DNA of 64,000 nt from Mannheimia cairinae (GTDB lineage Bacteria; Pseudomonadota; Gammaproteobacteria; Enterobacterales; Pasteurellaceae). A program made the position numbers and the translations under genes. The notes beneath the pieces were generated by a model that did no database searches, was not told the DNA's origin, and saw nothing but the letters and a program-made list of their open reading frames with translations. Position 1 is the first letter of the stretch, and every line of letters begins with the position of its first letter. Shown in pieces: positions 17,051-27,005 of the stretch. The stretch lies in contig NZ_JAQSJE010000009.1 in assembly GCF_028649535.1 (NCBI RefSeq), forward strand, positions 124,001 to 188,000. Direction: 5' to 3'.

Positions 17051-19555
17051 ATGGGCAATCAATCATTGAGTCCGGAAACAATTAAAAGTGTTAAAAATGC
17101 CATTTTACATAAAATGGTTTTTGCATTAGGGGTAGAGCCTCGTGATGCAAGTAAACGAAACTGGTTAAATGCCGCACTTCGTGTGGTGCGTGATTTATCA
17201 ACTGAAGATTGGCTTCAAACTCGCCGTAGCCAAGTAGCAAATGGTAGCCGTCGTGTTTATTACCTATCAATGGAATTTTTGATGGGAAGAACCTTCAGTA
17301 ATGCAATGATTTCTGAAGGCGTCTATGAACTAATTAGTGCAGCTTTAAAAGAGCTTGGTCAAGATCTGGAAGATATTATTAACGAAGAGGGCGACCCAGG
17401 TTTAGGTAACGGTGGTTTAGGGCGTTTAGCCGCTTGTTATATGGATAGCCTTGCGACAATGAAAATTCCTGCCATTGGTTACGGTATTCAATACGAATAT
17501 GGTATGTTCCGCCAAGAAATTCGCAATGGCGAACAAGTAGAACAGCCAGATGAGTGGTTAGAAAATGAATTTGTATGGCCATATTTACGTTCTAGTAAGC
17601 GATTCCCTGTTCGCTTTGGCGGAAAAACGTGGCGAGAAGGCAAAAAAGTGGTATGGCAACCTGAAGAAGAAATTACTGCACAAGCACACGACCAGCTAAT
17701 TCCTGGTTTTGAAACTACTTCAACCAATAGCTTACGTTTATGGTCTGCTCACGCATCTGGTAAAGGTTTTGGTCTATCAGACTTCAACCGTGGCGATTAT
17801 TTTGCAGCAATGAGCAAGCAAAATAGCTCAGAGAATGTTTCTCGTGTGCTTTACCCAGATGATTCAACCTACAACGGACGTGAATTACGTTTACGTCAAG
17901 AATATTTCTTATGTTCCGCCTCTGTGCAAGATATTATTCGCCGCCACGAAGCAGAATTTGGATCTTGCGTGAATTTAGCTGACAAAGTAGCAATTCACTT
18001 AAACGATACTCACCCAACTCTTGCGGTGCCTGAGCTAATGCGTATCTTAATTGATGAAAAAGGTTATAGCTGGGAACAAGCGTGGGCAATGACACACAAA
18101 ATTTTCTTCTACACCAACCACACCTTAATGAGTGAAGCATTAGAAACCTGGCCTGTAGAAATGTTAGCACGTGTATTACCTCGCCATTTAGAGATTATTT
18201 TTGATATTAATGAACATTTCTTAGAAGAAGTACGTAGCCAATTCCCTGATGATCACGATTTAATTTCTCGTGTTTCATTAATTGATGAACAAGGCGACCG
18301 CCGTGTGCGTATGGCGTGGCTTGCGGTAGTGGCATCTGGCAAAGTTAATGGGGTGGCAAAAATCCACTCAGATTTAATGGTGGAATCTATTTTTGCAGAC
18401 TTCGCCCGTATTTTCCCAAATCGCTTTACTAATGTCACAAATGGGGTAACACCTCGCCGTTGGATCAAAATTGCCAACCCAGGGCTTGCGAATATTTTAG
18501 ATAAAGCGATTGGCAATAAATGGCTGACCGATTTAAGCGAGCTTGAGAAATTCAACGTATTTGTGGACGATGCCGATGTGCAATCGCAAGTGGCGGCAGT
18601 GAAAACAGAAAACAAACGCCGCTTAGCCAAATATGTGGAAGAAACGCAAGGTATTAAATTAAACCCTGAAGCGATTTTTGATGTGCAAGTTAAGCGTATT
18701 CACAAATATAAACGTCAGCAAATGAACGTGTTGCATATTATTACGCTTTATAACCGCATTTTGAAAAATCCAACAGCAGATTGGACACCGCGTGTATTTA
18801 TTTTTGCTGGTAAAGCAGCAAGTGCTTACTATGCAGCGAAAAAAGTGATTCGCTTAATTAACGATGTGGCGAATGTGGTGAATAACGACCCACGCATTAA
18901 CGATTTAATCAAAGTGGTCTTTATTCCAAACTACAGCGTATCGCTTGCACAAATGATTATTCCGGCAGCTGATGTGTCTGAACAAATTTCACTTGCGGGT
19001 ACAGAAGCCTCTGGAACTTCAAATATGAAATTTGCCCTAAACGGTGCATTAACCATCGGTACATTAGACGGTGCCAATGTGGAAATTTTAGATTGTGTAG
19101 GCAAAGAGAACATCTTTATTTTTGGTAACGAAGTGGAACAAGTGGAAGAACTCCGCCGCAATGGCTATTCGCCATATCACTACTATGAAAAAGACAGTGA
19201 GTTAAACGAGGCGATTTCGCAAATCTTAAACGGTAAATTCTCACCGGAAGACCCGTACCGTTATCAAGATTTAATCTTAAACTCTGGCGACTACTACCAA
19301 GCCTGTGCCGACTACCGCAGCTATGTAGAAGCACAAGAGAGAGTAGCGGCAGCCTACCGCAACAAAAAAGCGTGGGTGCGTTCAGCCATTATCAATATTG
19401 CGAATATGGGCTACTTCTCATCAGACCGTTCGGTGCTAGATTACGCTCAAAATATCTGGAAAATCGAACCGATGACAGAAGAGCAGCTCAAAGGCGATGC
19501 TACTTTTGATAGCATTCTTGAAAGCTCAAATAAATTATTGAACTTAAAGAAATAA
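17051..19555 (+). CDS. glgP: Glycogen/maltodextrin phosphorylase
   Basis: An 834-residue GT35 phosphorylase releasing glucose 1-phosphate from glycogen. Family blocks: [55 protein letters not shown], and the pyridoxal-phosphate lysine Lys660 in [19 protein letters not shown]. Length is near Escherichia coli GlgP (815) and MalP (797). Position at the end of the glg operon and absence of mal genes favour GlgP. SD AGGAG lies nine bases upstream of the ATG. Confidence 0.95.
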   Translation: MGNQSLSPETIKSVKNAILHKMVFALGVEPRDASKRNWLNAALRVVRDLSTEDWLQTRRSQVANGSRRVYYLSMEFLMGRTFSNAMISEGVYELISAALKELGQDLEDIINEEGDPGLGNGGLGRLAACYMDSLATMKIPAIGYGIQYEYGMFRQEIRNGEQVEQPDEWLENEFVWPYLRSSKRFPVRFGGKTWREGKKVVWQPEEEITAQAHDQLIPGFETTSTNSLRLWSAHASGKGFGLSDFNRGDYFAAMSKQNSSENVSRVLYPDDSTYNGRELRLRQEYFLCSASVQDIIRRHEAEFGSCVNLADKVAIHLNDTHPTLAVPELMRILIDEKGYSWEQAWAMTHKIFFYTNHTLMSEALETWPVEMLARVLPRHLEIIFDINEHFLEEVRSQFPDDHDLISRVSLIDEQGDRRVRMAWLAVVASGKVNGVAKIHSDLMVESIFADFARIFPNRFTNVTNGVTPRRWIKIANPGLANILDKAIGNKWLTDLSELEKFNVFVDDADVQSQVAAVKTENKRRLAKYVEETQGIKLNPEAIFDVQVKRIHKYKRQQMNVLHIITLYNRILKNPTADWTPRVFIFAGKAASAYYAAKKVIRLINDVANVVNNDPRINDLIKVVFIPNYSVSLAQMIIPAADVSEQISLAGTEASGTSNMKFALNGALTIGTLDGANVEILDCVGKENIFIFGNEVEQVEELRRNGYSPYHYYEKDSELNEAISQILNGKFSPEDPYRYQDLILNSGDYYQACADYRSYVEAQERVAAAYRNKKAWVRSAIINIANMGYFSSDRSVLDYAQNIWKIEPMTEEQLKGDATFDSILESSNKLLNLKK

Positions 19556-19586
19556 TTTAGTGAGAGAGCAAGTTACCCAGTACAGC

Positions 19587-19731
19587 AGAGCCGTACAGGG
19601 CTAAGTATGAGTCAGCCCCATTGGGGCTGATTTTTTCAGAGAGAGTAGCCCTGTACGGTAGAGCTAGTAGCCCTGCACGGCATAGCCGTACAGGGTTAAG
19701 TATAAGTCAGCCCCTTTTGGGCTGATTTTTT
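19587..19731 (+). repeat. Tandem 50-bp repeat pair carrying two terminators
   Basis: Unit 1 (19587-19636) and unit 2 (19682-19731) match at about 45 of 50 positions, offset by 95 bases. Each contains GCCGTACAGGG followed by a terminator hairpin. Inverted copies of the same word, CCCTGTACGG (19649-19658) and CCCTGCACGG (19671-19680), lie between them. The rest of the 19556-19951 gap holds a hairpin repeat (19844-19873) and three uptake signals (19833, 19895, 19944). Confidence 0.7.
19612..19637 (+). terminator. Terminator 1 of the glg operon
   Basis: TCAGCCCC-ATT-GGGGCTGA is an 8-bp GC-rich stem with a 3-base loop, followed by six Ts, 57 bases after the glgP stop. Confidence 0.9.
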
Positions 19732-19732
19732 T
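19707..19732 (+). terminator. Terminator 2 of the glg operon
   Basis: TCAGCCC / GGGCTGA stem with a CTTTT-type loop and seven Ts; a duplicate of the preceding terminator. Confidence 0.85.
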
Positions 19733-19843
19733 GAAACTCTTACCCTTAGGGAGAGAGACCGCTTATTGAAGCGTTTAGCGAAATAAGTAGAGAGAGTAAT
19801 TGGGTAAGTTTGCAAATTTTGGCGGGAAATAGACCGCTTGTTT

Positions 19844-19873
19844 GGGTACGAGCGAGGACGCTCGCACCATCGG
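19844..19873. repeat. Short hairpin repeat, copy 2
   Basis: GGTACGAGCGAGGACGCTCG followed by CACCATCGGG, the partner of 1152-1181. The stem here is (C)GAGCG-AGGA-CGCTC(G), one pair longer than in copy 1. Confidence 0.5.
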
Positions 19874-19951
19874 GTGTGCTTGGGTAATATGGCTACAAGC
19901 GGTTAATTTTTCTAAAACTTTTGCAAGTTTTTATGAAAATTTGACCGCTTG

Positions 19952-20668
19952 TTATTTTGCTTTTTCAACGGCGGTGAGCATTCCACGTAGTAAATTTAAT
20001 TCATTTTCTTCAAGCTCGGCACGTTGGTATAAACGGCGGAGTTTTAGCATAACCGCTTCGTTGCGAATAAAGCCTAATTCTGTATATAAACGCTCGGTAT
20101 GGTTAAAGAAATGTTCTAAAGCCTCTGAGGTTGGGTAATTTTTGTTTTCTGCAAGCGGTTGTTTTTGCTGATTATTTTGCAAATATGCCATTCTAATTTC
20201 ATAACTGGCTAATTGCACTGCCATTGCTAAATTAAGCGAGCCGTAATCTGGGTTTGTGGGGAAGTTTAAATGGTAGTGGCATTTTAGCAACTCTTCATTG
20301 GTTAGCCCCACACGCTCACGCCCAAATACGATGGCTACCTTACCTTGCTTGGCACGGTTTACAACTAATTCGCCACAATCTCTTGGTTCAATTAAGGTAT
20401 TTTGTAAGTGGCGAAGTCTGGCACTGGTGCCGATTACAAGCTGGCAATCTGCAATGGCTTGCTCAAAGGTTTCAAAAAGTTGTGCTTGTTCTAACACATC
20501 TTTTGCCCCTGCAGAAAGGGCTTGGGCTTGTTCATCGGTATGTTGCTTGGGGTTTACTAATCTTAGTTGAGTAAGCCCCATTGTTTTCATTGCCCGTGCT
20601 GTAGAGCCGATATTGGCGGGGAGAGAGGTTTCAACTAATACGATTTGGATTTGCTCTAAAATGCTCAT
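19952..20668 (-). CDS. trmJ: tRNA (cytidine/uridine-32-2'-O-)-methyltransferase
   Basis: A 238-residue SPOUT (SpoU) methyltransferase that methylates ribose at position 32 of several tRNAs using S-adenosylmethionine. The three family motifs are visible: ETSLPANIGSTARAMKTMGL (about 13-32), VAIVFGRERVGLTNEEL (about 109-125) and NPDYGSLNLAMAVQLASYE (about 139-157). The C-terminal extension of about 75 residues fits TrmJ rather than TrmL or TrmH. It is transcribed alone, converging on the glg operon. An uptake-signal core overlaps its stop codon. Confidence 0.93.
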   Translation of the reverse strand: MSILEQIQIVLVETSLPANIGSTARAMKTMGLTQLRLVNPKQHTDEQAQALSAGAKDVLEQAQLFETFEQAIADCQLVIGTSARLRHLQNTLIEPRDCGELVVNRAKQGKVAIVFGRERVGLTNEELLKCHYHLNFPTNPDYGSLNLAMAVQLASYEIRMAYLQNNQQKQPLAENKNYPTSEALEHFFNHTERLYTELGFIRNEAVMLKLRRLYQRAELEENELNLLRGMLTAVEKAK

Positions 20669-20864
20669 TATGATCTCATTTTTCTTATTTTCATTGGCTC
20701 GAATTTTATCAGATTTAATTTAAACATTAAATTTGCAATTAATTGGTTTATTTTAAAGCAATTTTTTTACCAATCTGAGTTATTTAGTGGTACATTAAGC
20801 CTAGCCTAATTTTTAGTAGGCTACTTAGTCAAAATATATAAACATCAACCATACAGGAGTCTTT

Positions 20865-22403
20865 ATGCTTATTGGTGTACCAAGAGAGCTGTTAGACGGT
20901 GAAACTCGAGTGGCGGCAACGCCTAAAACCGTTGAACAGATCAAAAAACTTGGCTTTGATGTGCTCGTTGAACACGATGCAGGTTTTAAAGCGAGTTTTG
21001 AAGACAATGCATTTGTAAATGCAGGTGCAAGTGTTGGCACGCAACAAGAGGTTTGGAATTCAGATATTATCTTTAAAGTGAATGCACCAACCGATGCTGA
21101 AATCGCACTGATGAAAGAAGGTGCAACCTTAGTTAGCTTTATTTGGCCTGCACAAAATGAAGCATTAATGCAAAAATTAACCGCTAAGAAAATCAATGTA
21201 TTAGCAATGGATGCCGTGCCTCGTATTTCTCGTGCTCAAGCATTAGATGCATTAAGCTCAATGGCAAATATTTCTGGTTACCGTGCTGTTATTGAAGCCG
21301 CTAATTTATTCGGTAGTTTTTTTACCGGGCAAATTACCGCAGCAGGTAAGGTACCGCCGGCGAAAGTATTGGTAATCGGTGCAGGGGTTGCAGGTCTTGC
21401 CGCAATCGGTGCTGCGAATAGCCTTGGTGCGATTGTACGTGCTTTTGACTCTCGTCCGGAGGTTAAAGAGCAAGTAAAATCAATGGGAGCAGACTTCTTA
21501 GAAATTGATTTTGAAGAAGAAGGTGGCTCGGGCGATGGCTATGCGAAAGTGATGTCGGAAGAGTTTAATCGTCGTGCAATGGAGCTTTACGCAGAACAAG
21601 CGAAAGAGGTTGATATTATTATTACAACCGCCGCTATTCCGGGTAAACCAGCCCCTCGTTTAATCACCAAAGAAATGGTTGATTCAATGAAACCAGGTTC
21701 TGTGATTGTGGATTTAGCCGCTTTAACTGGTGGTAACTGTGATTACACTAAAGCAGGCGAAGTGGTGGTAACAGATAACCAAGTAAAAGTGATTGGTTAT
21801 ACAGACTTCCCAGCTCGTTTACCAACTCAGTCTTCACAACTTTATGGTACTAACTTAGTTAATTTATTAAAACTATTAGCACCGAATAAAGATGGTCAAA
21901 TTGATATTAACTTTGAAGATGTAGTATTACGTGGCGTAACCGTTGTGCGTGATGGCGAATTAACTTGGCCTGCACCACCAATTCAAGTTTCGGCACAACC
22001 TCAACAAAAAGCAGCTGCTGCACCTGTTGAGAAAAAAGAAGAAAAACCGACAGATCCTCGTGTTAAATATGGTGTAATGGCAGGTGCTGCAGTGTTATTC
22101 CTCTGGTTAGCGTCTGTTGCACCGGCAGCGTTTTTATCTCACTTTACCGTGTTTGTATTAGCCTGTGTAGTGGGTTATTACGTTGTGTGGAATGTAAGCC
22201 ACGCATTGCATACACCTTTAATGGCGGTAACCAATGCGATTTCAGGGATTATCATTGTTGGGGCAGTGTTGCAAATTGCACAACCTACCGGTAATTTCTT
22301 TATTGATATTCTCGCATTTATTGCAATTTTAGTGGCAAGTATTAATATTTTCGGTGGCTTTAAAGTTACCCAACGTATGCTTGCAATGTTTAGAAAAGGT
22401 TAA
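20865..22403 (+). CDS. pntA: NAD(P) transhydrogenase, alpha subunit
   Basis: A 512-residue subunit of the proton-pumping transhydrogenase, which makes NADPH from NADH using the proton gradient. The N terminus [20 protein letters not shown] and the NAD-binding Rossmann block [20 protein letters not shown] are characteristic. After a Pro/Lys-rich linker (about 378-395) come four membrane helices at the C terminus. Length matches Escherichia coli PntA (510). SD CAGGAG precedes the ATG. pntB follows 11 bases later. Confidence 0.97.
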   Translation: MLIGVPRELLDGETRVAATPKTVEQIKKLGFDVLVEHDAGFKASFEDNAFVNAGASVGTQQEVWNSDIIFKVNAPTDAEIALMKEGATLVSFIWPAQNEALMQKLTAKKINVLAMDAVPRISRAQALDALSSMANISGYRAVIEAANLFGSFFTGQITAAGKVPPAKVLVIGAGVAGLAAIGAANSLGAIVRAFDSRPEVKEQVKSMGADFLEIDFEEEGGSGDGYAKVMSEEFNRRAMELYAEQAKEVDIIITTAAIPGKPAPRLITKEMVDSMKPGSVIVDLAALTGGNCDYTKAGEVVVTDNQVKVIGYTDFPARLPTQSSQLYGTNLVNLLKLLAPNKDGQIDINFEDVVLRGVTVVRDGELTWPAPPIQVSAQPQQKAAAAPVEKKEEKPTDPRVKYGVMAGAAVLFLWLASVAPAAFLSHFTVFVLACVVGYYVVWNVSHALHTPLMAVTNAISGIIIVGAVLQIAQPTGNFFIDILAFIAILVASINIFGGFKVTQRMLAMFRKG

Positions 22404-22414
22404 GGAGAAACGAG

Positions 22415-23866
22415 ATGTCATTTGGATTTGTTACGGCAGCATATATTATTGCAGCCATTCTCTTTATTATGAGCCTTGCGGGCCTTTCTAAACACGAAAC
22501 TGCAAAAGCAGGTTGTTGGTATGGTATTGTGGGTATGGGTATTGCTTTAGTGGCAACCATTTTTGGTCCGCAATCTCAAGGCACAATCTGGATCTTAATT
22601 GCAATGGCAATCGGTGGTGTTATCGGTTATAAAAAAGCAATTAAAGTTGAAATGACGGAAATGCCGGAGCTTGTTGCAATCTTACATAGCTTTGTAGGTT
22701 TAGCAGCGGTATTAGTTGGCTTTAATAGCTACGGTTTACATATTGATGTGCCAATGCCTGGTCATTTAATTACAGAAGCTGAACAAGCCGCATTTTTAGC
22801 AGAGCAAGCAACGCTTGCAACTATTCATAATGTAGAAGTGTTCCTAGGTATCTTTATCGGTGCGGTAACTTTCTCTGGTTCATTAGTTGCATTTGGTAAA
22901 TTAAGCGGGAAATTATTTGGCCGTAAAGTTTCTTCGGCAGCATTAAATATTCCACACAAACACAAATGGAATTTAGCAGCAATTGTGGTTTCTGTGTTCT
23001 TAATGGTGGTATTTTTAAATAACCCAGAGAATATTTTCCCTGTATTAGTTATGACAGCGATTGCCCTAGTATTTGGCTGGCACTTAGTTTCTTCTATCGG
23101 CGGTGCAGATATGCCGGTTGTGGTTTCTATGCTTAACTCATACTCAGGTTGGGCTGCAGCGGCTGCAGGCTTTATGCTAAGTAACGATTTATTAATCGTA
23201 ACAGGGGCATTAGTAGGTTCTTCAGGTGCAATCCTTTCTTACATTATGTGTAAAGCAATGAACCGTTCATTTATCAGCGTAATTGCAGGTGGCTTCGGTA
23301 ATGAAGTACAAACAAGCTCTGGCGATGAGGAGTATGGAGAGCACCGTGAAACTAACGCAGAAGAAGTAGCAGAAATGCTAAAAAATGCAAGCTCTGTTAT
23401 CATCACTCCAGGTTATGGTATGGCGGTTGCACAAGCACAATATCCTGTTGCTGAAATTACTGCAAAATTACGTGAGCGAGGTGTAAATGTACGTTTTGGT
23501 ATTCACCCTGTTGCAGGTCGTTTACCAGGGCATATGAATGTATTACTTGCAGAAGCAAAAGTACCTTACGATGTTGTGTTAGAAATGGATGAAATCAATG
23601 ATGATTTTGAAGATACAGATGTGGTATTAGTTATCGGTGCAAACGATACGGTAAACCCAGCTGCATTAGACGACCCTTCTAGCCCGATTGCAGGTATGCC
23701 AGTTCTTGAAGTATGGAAAGCACAAAATGTTATCGTATTCAAACGCTCAATGGCGGTTGGTTACGCAGGTGTGCAAAACCCATTATTCTTCAAAGATAAT
23801 ACGCAAATGCTATTCGGCGATGCGAAAGAACGTGTAGATGATATTTTAAGAGCATTAAATAGCTAG
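22415..23866 (+). CDS. pntB: NAD(P) transhydrogenase, beta subunit
   Basis: A 483-residue partner of PntA. About nine membrane helices form the proton channel. The cytoplasmic NADP-binding domain starts near residue 320: [40 protein letters not shown] and [12 protein letters not shown] are its conserved blocks. Length matches Escherichia coli PntB (462) with a small N-terminal difference. SD AAGGAG lies before the ATG. Confidence 0.97.
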   Translation: MSFGFVTAAYIIAAILFIMSLAGLSKHETAKAGCWYGIVGMGIALVATIFGPQSQGTIWILIAMAIGGVIGYKKAIKVEMTEMPELVAILHSFVGLAAVLVGFNSYGLHIDVPMPGHLITEAEQAAFLAEQATLATIHNVEVFLGIFIGAVTFSGSLVAFGKLSGKLFGRKVSSAALNIPHKHKWNLAAIVVSVFLMVVFLNNPENIFPVLVMTAIALVFGWHLVSSIGGADMPVVVSMLNSYSGWAAAAAGFMLSNDLLIVTGALVGSSGAILSYIMCKAMNRSFISVIAGGFGNEVQTSSGDEEYGEHRETNAEEVAEMLKNASSVIITPGYGMAVAQAQYPVAEITAKLRERGVNVRFGIHPVAGRLPGHMNVLLAEAKVPYDVVLEMDEINDDFEDTDVVLVIGANDTVNPAALDDPSSPIAGMPVLEVWKAQNVIVFKRSMAVGYAGVQNPLFFKDNTQMLFGDAKERVDDILRALNS

Positions 23867-23889
23867 TTAAATATTTGCTATATACCTAA

Positions 23890-23918
23890 AAAGTCCTCAT
23901 TTATGAGGGCTTTTTTTA
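23890..23918 (+). terminator. Terminator of pntAB
   Basis: AGTCCTCA-TTTA-TGAGGGCT forms an 8-bp stem with one G.U, followed by seven Ts, 23 bases after pntB. Confidence 0.85.
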
Positions 23919-23946
23919 TAAAATGACATAGCTAGCTTTTATAAAA

Positions 23947-23962
23947 TATGACATAGATCACA
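23947..23962. promoter_or_regulatory. CRP-like site upstream of the small-RNA candidate
   Basis: TATGACATAGATCACA matches TGTGAnnnnnnTCACA with a single mismatch. A TAAAAT -10-like box follows at about 23990, leaving the site near -45. Confidence 0.4.
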
Positions 23963-23999
23963 AATTTAAACATTGCCTGCTATTTCCGATAAAATCTAT

Positions 24000-24112
24000 T
24001 TGAAACACAAGATAAATTCGCTTACTCTTAAACAAATAAGAATAAGTGTTGTATTAACAACCTAATACGTAAATTTGCTTTCCGAGTGGCCCCAATAGTT
24101 GGGGCTTTTTTT
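24000..24112 (+). ncRNA. Candidate small RNA with its own terminator
   Basis: The terminator at 24089-24112 is 170 bases beyond the pntB terminator and serves no visible gene. Upstream lie, in order, a CRP-like site, a TAAAAT box and two small hairpins: CTTACTCTT/AAGAATAAG with one mismatch, and GTTGT-ATTA-ACAAC. No open frame with a ribosome site is seen. Together this looks like an independent short transcript of about 110 nt. The family is not recognised, and the 5' end is a guess. Confidence 0.3.
24089..24112 (+). terminator. Orphan terminator
   Basis: GCCCCAA-TAG-TTGGGGC is a perfect 7-bp stem followed by seven Ts. From here to the tRNA terminator at 24446 there is no gene, only the TGTGCA cluster at 24269-24355. 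Confidence 0.85.
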
Positions 24113-24268
24113 ATTCTCTCTAACTTTTGACAACAGTGCTTTTAGTGCATTAAAAAACGTGGTTAGATCTCAAAGCGGGTAGAGTAGCGTTTAATAGGTT
24201 TTGAAATTGAAATGATTTTTTATCTATCTTTTTATTGATTTTGAAATTTTTAGAATAGTTATCATACG

Positions 24269-24355
24269 TGTGCATTATTTTTTATGTGTGCAATTTTATG
24301 TGCAATATATGTGCAAAGGAATGTTAAAATAGATCATAAGAATAATAAATGCACA
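24269..24355. repeat. Cluster of TGTGCA motifs downstream of tRNA-Leu
   Basis: TGTGCA occurs four times in direct orientation (24269, 24287, 24299, 24310) and once inverted (24350-24355), three of them as TATGTGCA or TATGTGTGCA. Spacings are 18, 12 and 11 bases. This is far above chance in AT-rich DNA and resembles a set of protein-binding sites. Confidence 0.4.
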
Positions 24356-24445
24356 TTCTATATGGGAGAAAATAGGTTTTTAAGGAAGCGTTTGAATTTA
24401 TATAAGGAATTGTTTTAATTGAGGTTTATAATCTTATAATAAGCT

Positions 24446-24474
24446 AAAAGCAGATTTGGGGGAAATCTGCTTTT
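24446..24474 (-). terminator. Terminator of the secG-tRNA-Leu transcript
   Basis: On the minus strand AAAAGCAGATTT-CCCCC-AAATCTGCTTTT is a perfect 12-bp stem ending in TTTT, just after the tRNA 3' end. Confidence 0.8.
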
Positions 24475-24481
24475 AAATATA

Positions 24482-24567
24482 TGGTGCTCTGAGCGAGACT
24501 TGAACTCGCACGGCCTACGGCCACCACCCCCTCAAGATGGCGTGTCTACCAATTCCACCACCAGAGC
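24482..24567 (-). tRNA. tRNA-Leu (anticodon GAG)
   Basis: The minus-strand sequence folds into a class II tRNA of 86 nt including an encoded CCA. The acceptor GCTCTGG pairs with TCAGAGC. The anticodon stem CCATC/GGTGG encloses loop TTGAGGG with anticodon GAG. A long variable arm TGGCCGTAGGCC follows, and the T arm contains GTTCAAGTC. It lies 22 bases after secG on the same strand; the secG-leucine tRNA linkage is also seen in Escherichia coli. Confidence 0.96.
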
Positions 24568-24589
24568 TTTTTATTTTTTATTTAAACGA

Positions 24590-24913
24590 TTATTGAGGAA
24601 TATCGTTATTTTCTGTTTTTACAGGTTCTGCTTGTTTTTGTTCAACTTGACTTAAGTCATCAAACTGGCTTGTTGGAGCGGTTGTATGTGAACTTAAATT
24701 ACCAATAATTAAACTAATTGCAAAGAAAATAGTTGCAAGTAATGCTGTAGTTCTTGATAAAAAGTTTGCTGAGCCTGTTGAACCAAAAACTGTTGCCGAT
24801 GCTCCTGCACCGAAAGATGCACCTGCATCTGCACCTTTACCTTGTTGCATTAATACGAATGCAATAAGTAAAATGGCAACAACAAGATAAATAATTGTTA
24901 GAACATTAATCAT
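24590..24913 (-). CDS. secG: Protein translocase subunit SecG
   Basis: A 107-residue inner-membrane protein assisting SecYEG in protein export. Two membrane helices are visible: residues 3-22 (LTIIYLVVAILLIAFVLMQ) and about 52-72. The conserved cytoplasmic loop QQGKGADAGASFGAGASATV lies between them. A polar tail rich in Gln and Glu ends the protein. Length matches Escherichia coli SecG (110). Confidence 0.95.
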   Translation of the reverse strand: MINVLTIIYLVVAILLIAFVLMQQGKGADAGASFGAGASATVFGSTGSANFLSRTTALLATIFFAISLIIGNLSSHTTAPTSQFDDLSQVEQKQAEPVKTENNDIPQ

Positions 24914-25019
24914 TCATTTATTCTCTAAGTATTCTTTATGCGAAATTTGCAATGGCGAACATAATATAAAAATTAAGCCTCTTTGACAAGAGGCAAATCA
25001 GGATTTTAAAACGCTTGGC

Positions 25020-26939
25020 TTAATTTTCAGCAGTTTTAGTTCTCTTTTTGGAATAACGAGATTTAGTTTGATTTGCAAGCGGTGTTATTTTTGCCAAATT
25101 TTGCAAAATTTGCCGATTAGGGCTTTGTAATAAATGTGGTAATTGGCTATTTAGTTCGAACATAAATTGCTGATAACTAGCCTCTTTCCTACTGATTTGA
25201 TTAAGCTGCATTTCCCAATGAGCCGTCATATCGGGTTGTGTAGCTGATTCTGGCAAGGCTTGAATTAAGGTTCTACCTGCTTCTGTACTATGGATATTTT
25301 TGCCTTTACGAATTAAAAAGCCTCGTTTAAATAGTAATTCAATAATACCAGCTCGAGTGGCTTCTGTACCCAACCCGTCGGTTTCCCTCAAGATTTTTTT
25401 GAGTTGTTTATCTTGCACAAAACGGGCAATCCCTGTCATTGCGGAAAGTAAGCTACGATCCGTAAAATAGCGAGGCGGTTGTGTTTTTTTGCTGATGATT
25501 TCACCTTGCTCGCAATGCAGAACTTGCCCTTTTTTAACAATCGGCAATGGAGAGTCTGAAATATCTAAATTATCTTCTTTACCGAGCAAAGCTTTCCAAC
25601 CTGCTACAACTAAAAAACGAGCTTGAGCCGTAAAGTTTCCACCTGCAATTTCTAAACCGATTTCCCCTTTTCTGTATTCTGCATCGGGGCAGAATTGCAA
25701 TAGATATTGGCGAGCAATCAGTTGGTAAATACGTTTTTCATTTTCTGTCAAATGCACAGTGCCTTGTCTGGCTGTCGGGATGATTGCGTGGTGTGCCTCA
25801 ACTTCTTTATCGTTCCAACAACGGTTTCGACGCTGTGGATCGACCACCTCTGGCTTTTCTTGATATTCTGGTAAGTGATGAGCAATGGCTGCCATCACTT
25901 TAAATCGATCATTAAAGTGCTCTGTCGGCAAATAGCGATTATCTGAACGAGGGTAAGTAATTAGCTTGTGCGTTTCGTATAATTTTTGACAAATATCTAG
26001 CACTGCTTGAGCAGAAAGCCCATATTTACCAGCGGCTTCCATTTGTAAAACGGAGAGCGAGTAAGGCAGTGGTGCAGTTTCTTTTTCGATTTTATCTTGA
26101 TATTCGCACACATTAGCCGGCTGGTTGGTAATGCGTTTTACCACATTTTCAGCAAGTGGGCGAGACAGCACCCTACCATCTTCATCTTGATAATCTTCGC
26201 AAGCTTTGCTTGGTTGCCATTGAGCCTTAAATCTCTCTTGGGTTTCTGGCACAACAATATGAGCGAGTACTTCAAAATAGTCTTTAGGGATAAAATTTTC
26301 GATCTCAAGATCACGACGGACGATCAAACCTAGTATAGGAGTTTGTACTCGCCCGACAGAAAGCACTCCTTTATAGCCAGCCCAACGTCCTTGCAGCGTA
26401 TAAGCTCGAGTCATATTGATGCCATAAAGCCAATCGGCTCTGGCTCGGGCAAGGGCGGAAGTTGCAAGCGGTACAAAATCTTTATTATTTTGCAATTTTT
26501 CGATAGCTCGCTTAACTGCGGAAGGATTGAGATCGCTTACTAAACAACGTTGAATTTTAGCACGGCATTCTATCGGCAAGTTAAGATAGCCGAAGACTTC
26601 ATCAACGAGTAATTGCCCTTCACGATCTGGGTCTCCTGCATTCACTAAAATATCCGCTTTTTTCACTAAACGCTCAACTACTTTAAATTGTTTAAGTGTT
26701 TCTTTTTTAGGGATCAGTTTCCACTGTTCAGGAATAATCGGTAAATGTTCCATTCGCCATATTTTAAAGCGTTCATCATAGGCATCAGGCTCTGCTTGTT
26801 CAAGCAAATGCCCGATACACCACGTTACCACATTATTTTCGCCACATTGAATAAAACCGTCTCCACGAGTGTGGGGCTTTGGTAATACATCAGCGATTGC
26901 TCGGGCAAGGCTCGGTTTTTCCGCTACAAATAAACGCAT
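25020..26939 (-). CDS. topB: DNA topoisomerase III
   Basis: A 639-residue type IA topoisomerase that decatenates DNA and resolves recombination or replication intermediates. I start at the ATG at 26939 ([20 protein letters not shown]), which matches the family N terminus; a start at 26951 adds MVYF. The TOPRIM domain contains [15 protein letters not shown]. The catalytic tyrosine is Tyr329 in [10 protein letters not shown] (Escherichia coli Tyr328). A short basic tail, [13 protein letters not shown], ends the protein. Lies downstream of mepA on the same strand. Confidence 0.95.
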   Translation of the reverse strand: MRLFVAEKPSLARAIADVLPKPHTRGDGFIQCGENNVVTWCIGHLLEQAEPDAYDERFKIWRMEHLPIIPEQWKLIPKKETLKQFKVVERLVKKADILVNAGDPDREGQLLVDEVFGYLNLPIECRAKIQRCLVSDLNPSAVKRAIEKLQNNKDFVPLATSALARARADWLYGINMTRAYTLQGRWAGYKGVLSVGRVQTPILGLIVRRDLEIENFIPKDYFEVLAHIVVPETQERFKAQWQPSKACEDYQDEDGRVLSRPLAENVVKRITNQPANVCEYQDKIEKETAPLPYSLSVLQMEAAGKYGLSAQAVLDICQKLYETHKLITYPRSDNRYLPTEHFNDRFKVMAAIAHHLPEYQEKPEVVDPQRRNRCWNDKEVEAHHAIIPTARQGTVHLTENEKRIYQLIARQYLLQFCPDAEYRKGEIGLEIAGGNFTAQARFLVVAGWKALLGKEDNLDISDSPLPIVKKGQVLHCEQGEIISKKTQPPRYFTDRSLLSAMTGIARFVQDKQLKKILRETDGLGTEATRAGIIELLFKRGFLIRKGKNIHSTEAGRTLIQALPESATQPDMTAHWEMQLNQISRKEASYQQFMFELNSQLPHLLQSPNRQILQNLAKITPLANQTKSRYSKKRTKTAEN

Positions 26940-26960
26940 AAAATAGACCATTTAGAAAAA

Positions 26961-26984
26961 TTAACCGCTTTTTCAAGCGGTTAA
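26961..26984. terminator. Uptake-signal hairpin between mepA and topB
   Basis: TTAACCGCTT-TTTC-AAGCGGTTAA is a perfect 10-bp inverted repeat made of two uptake-signal half-cores, with T-rich sequence on the minus-strand exit side. It could terminate mepA transcription. Confidence 0.6.
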
Positions 26985-27005
26985 AAAAGTAAAATATTTT
27001 GCAGA

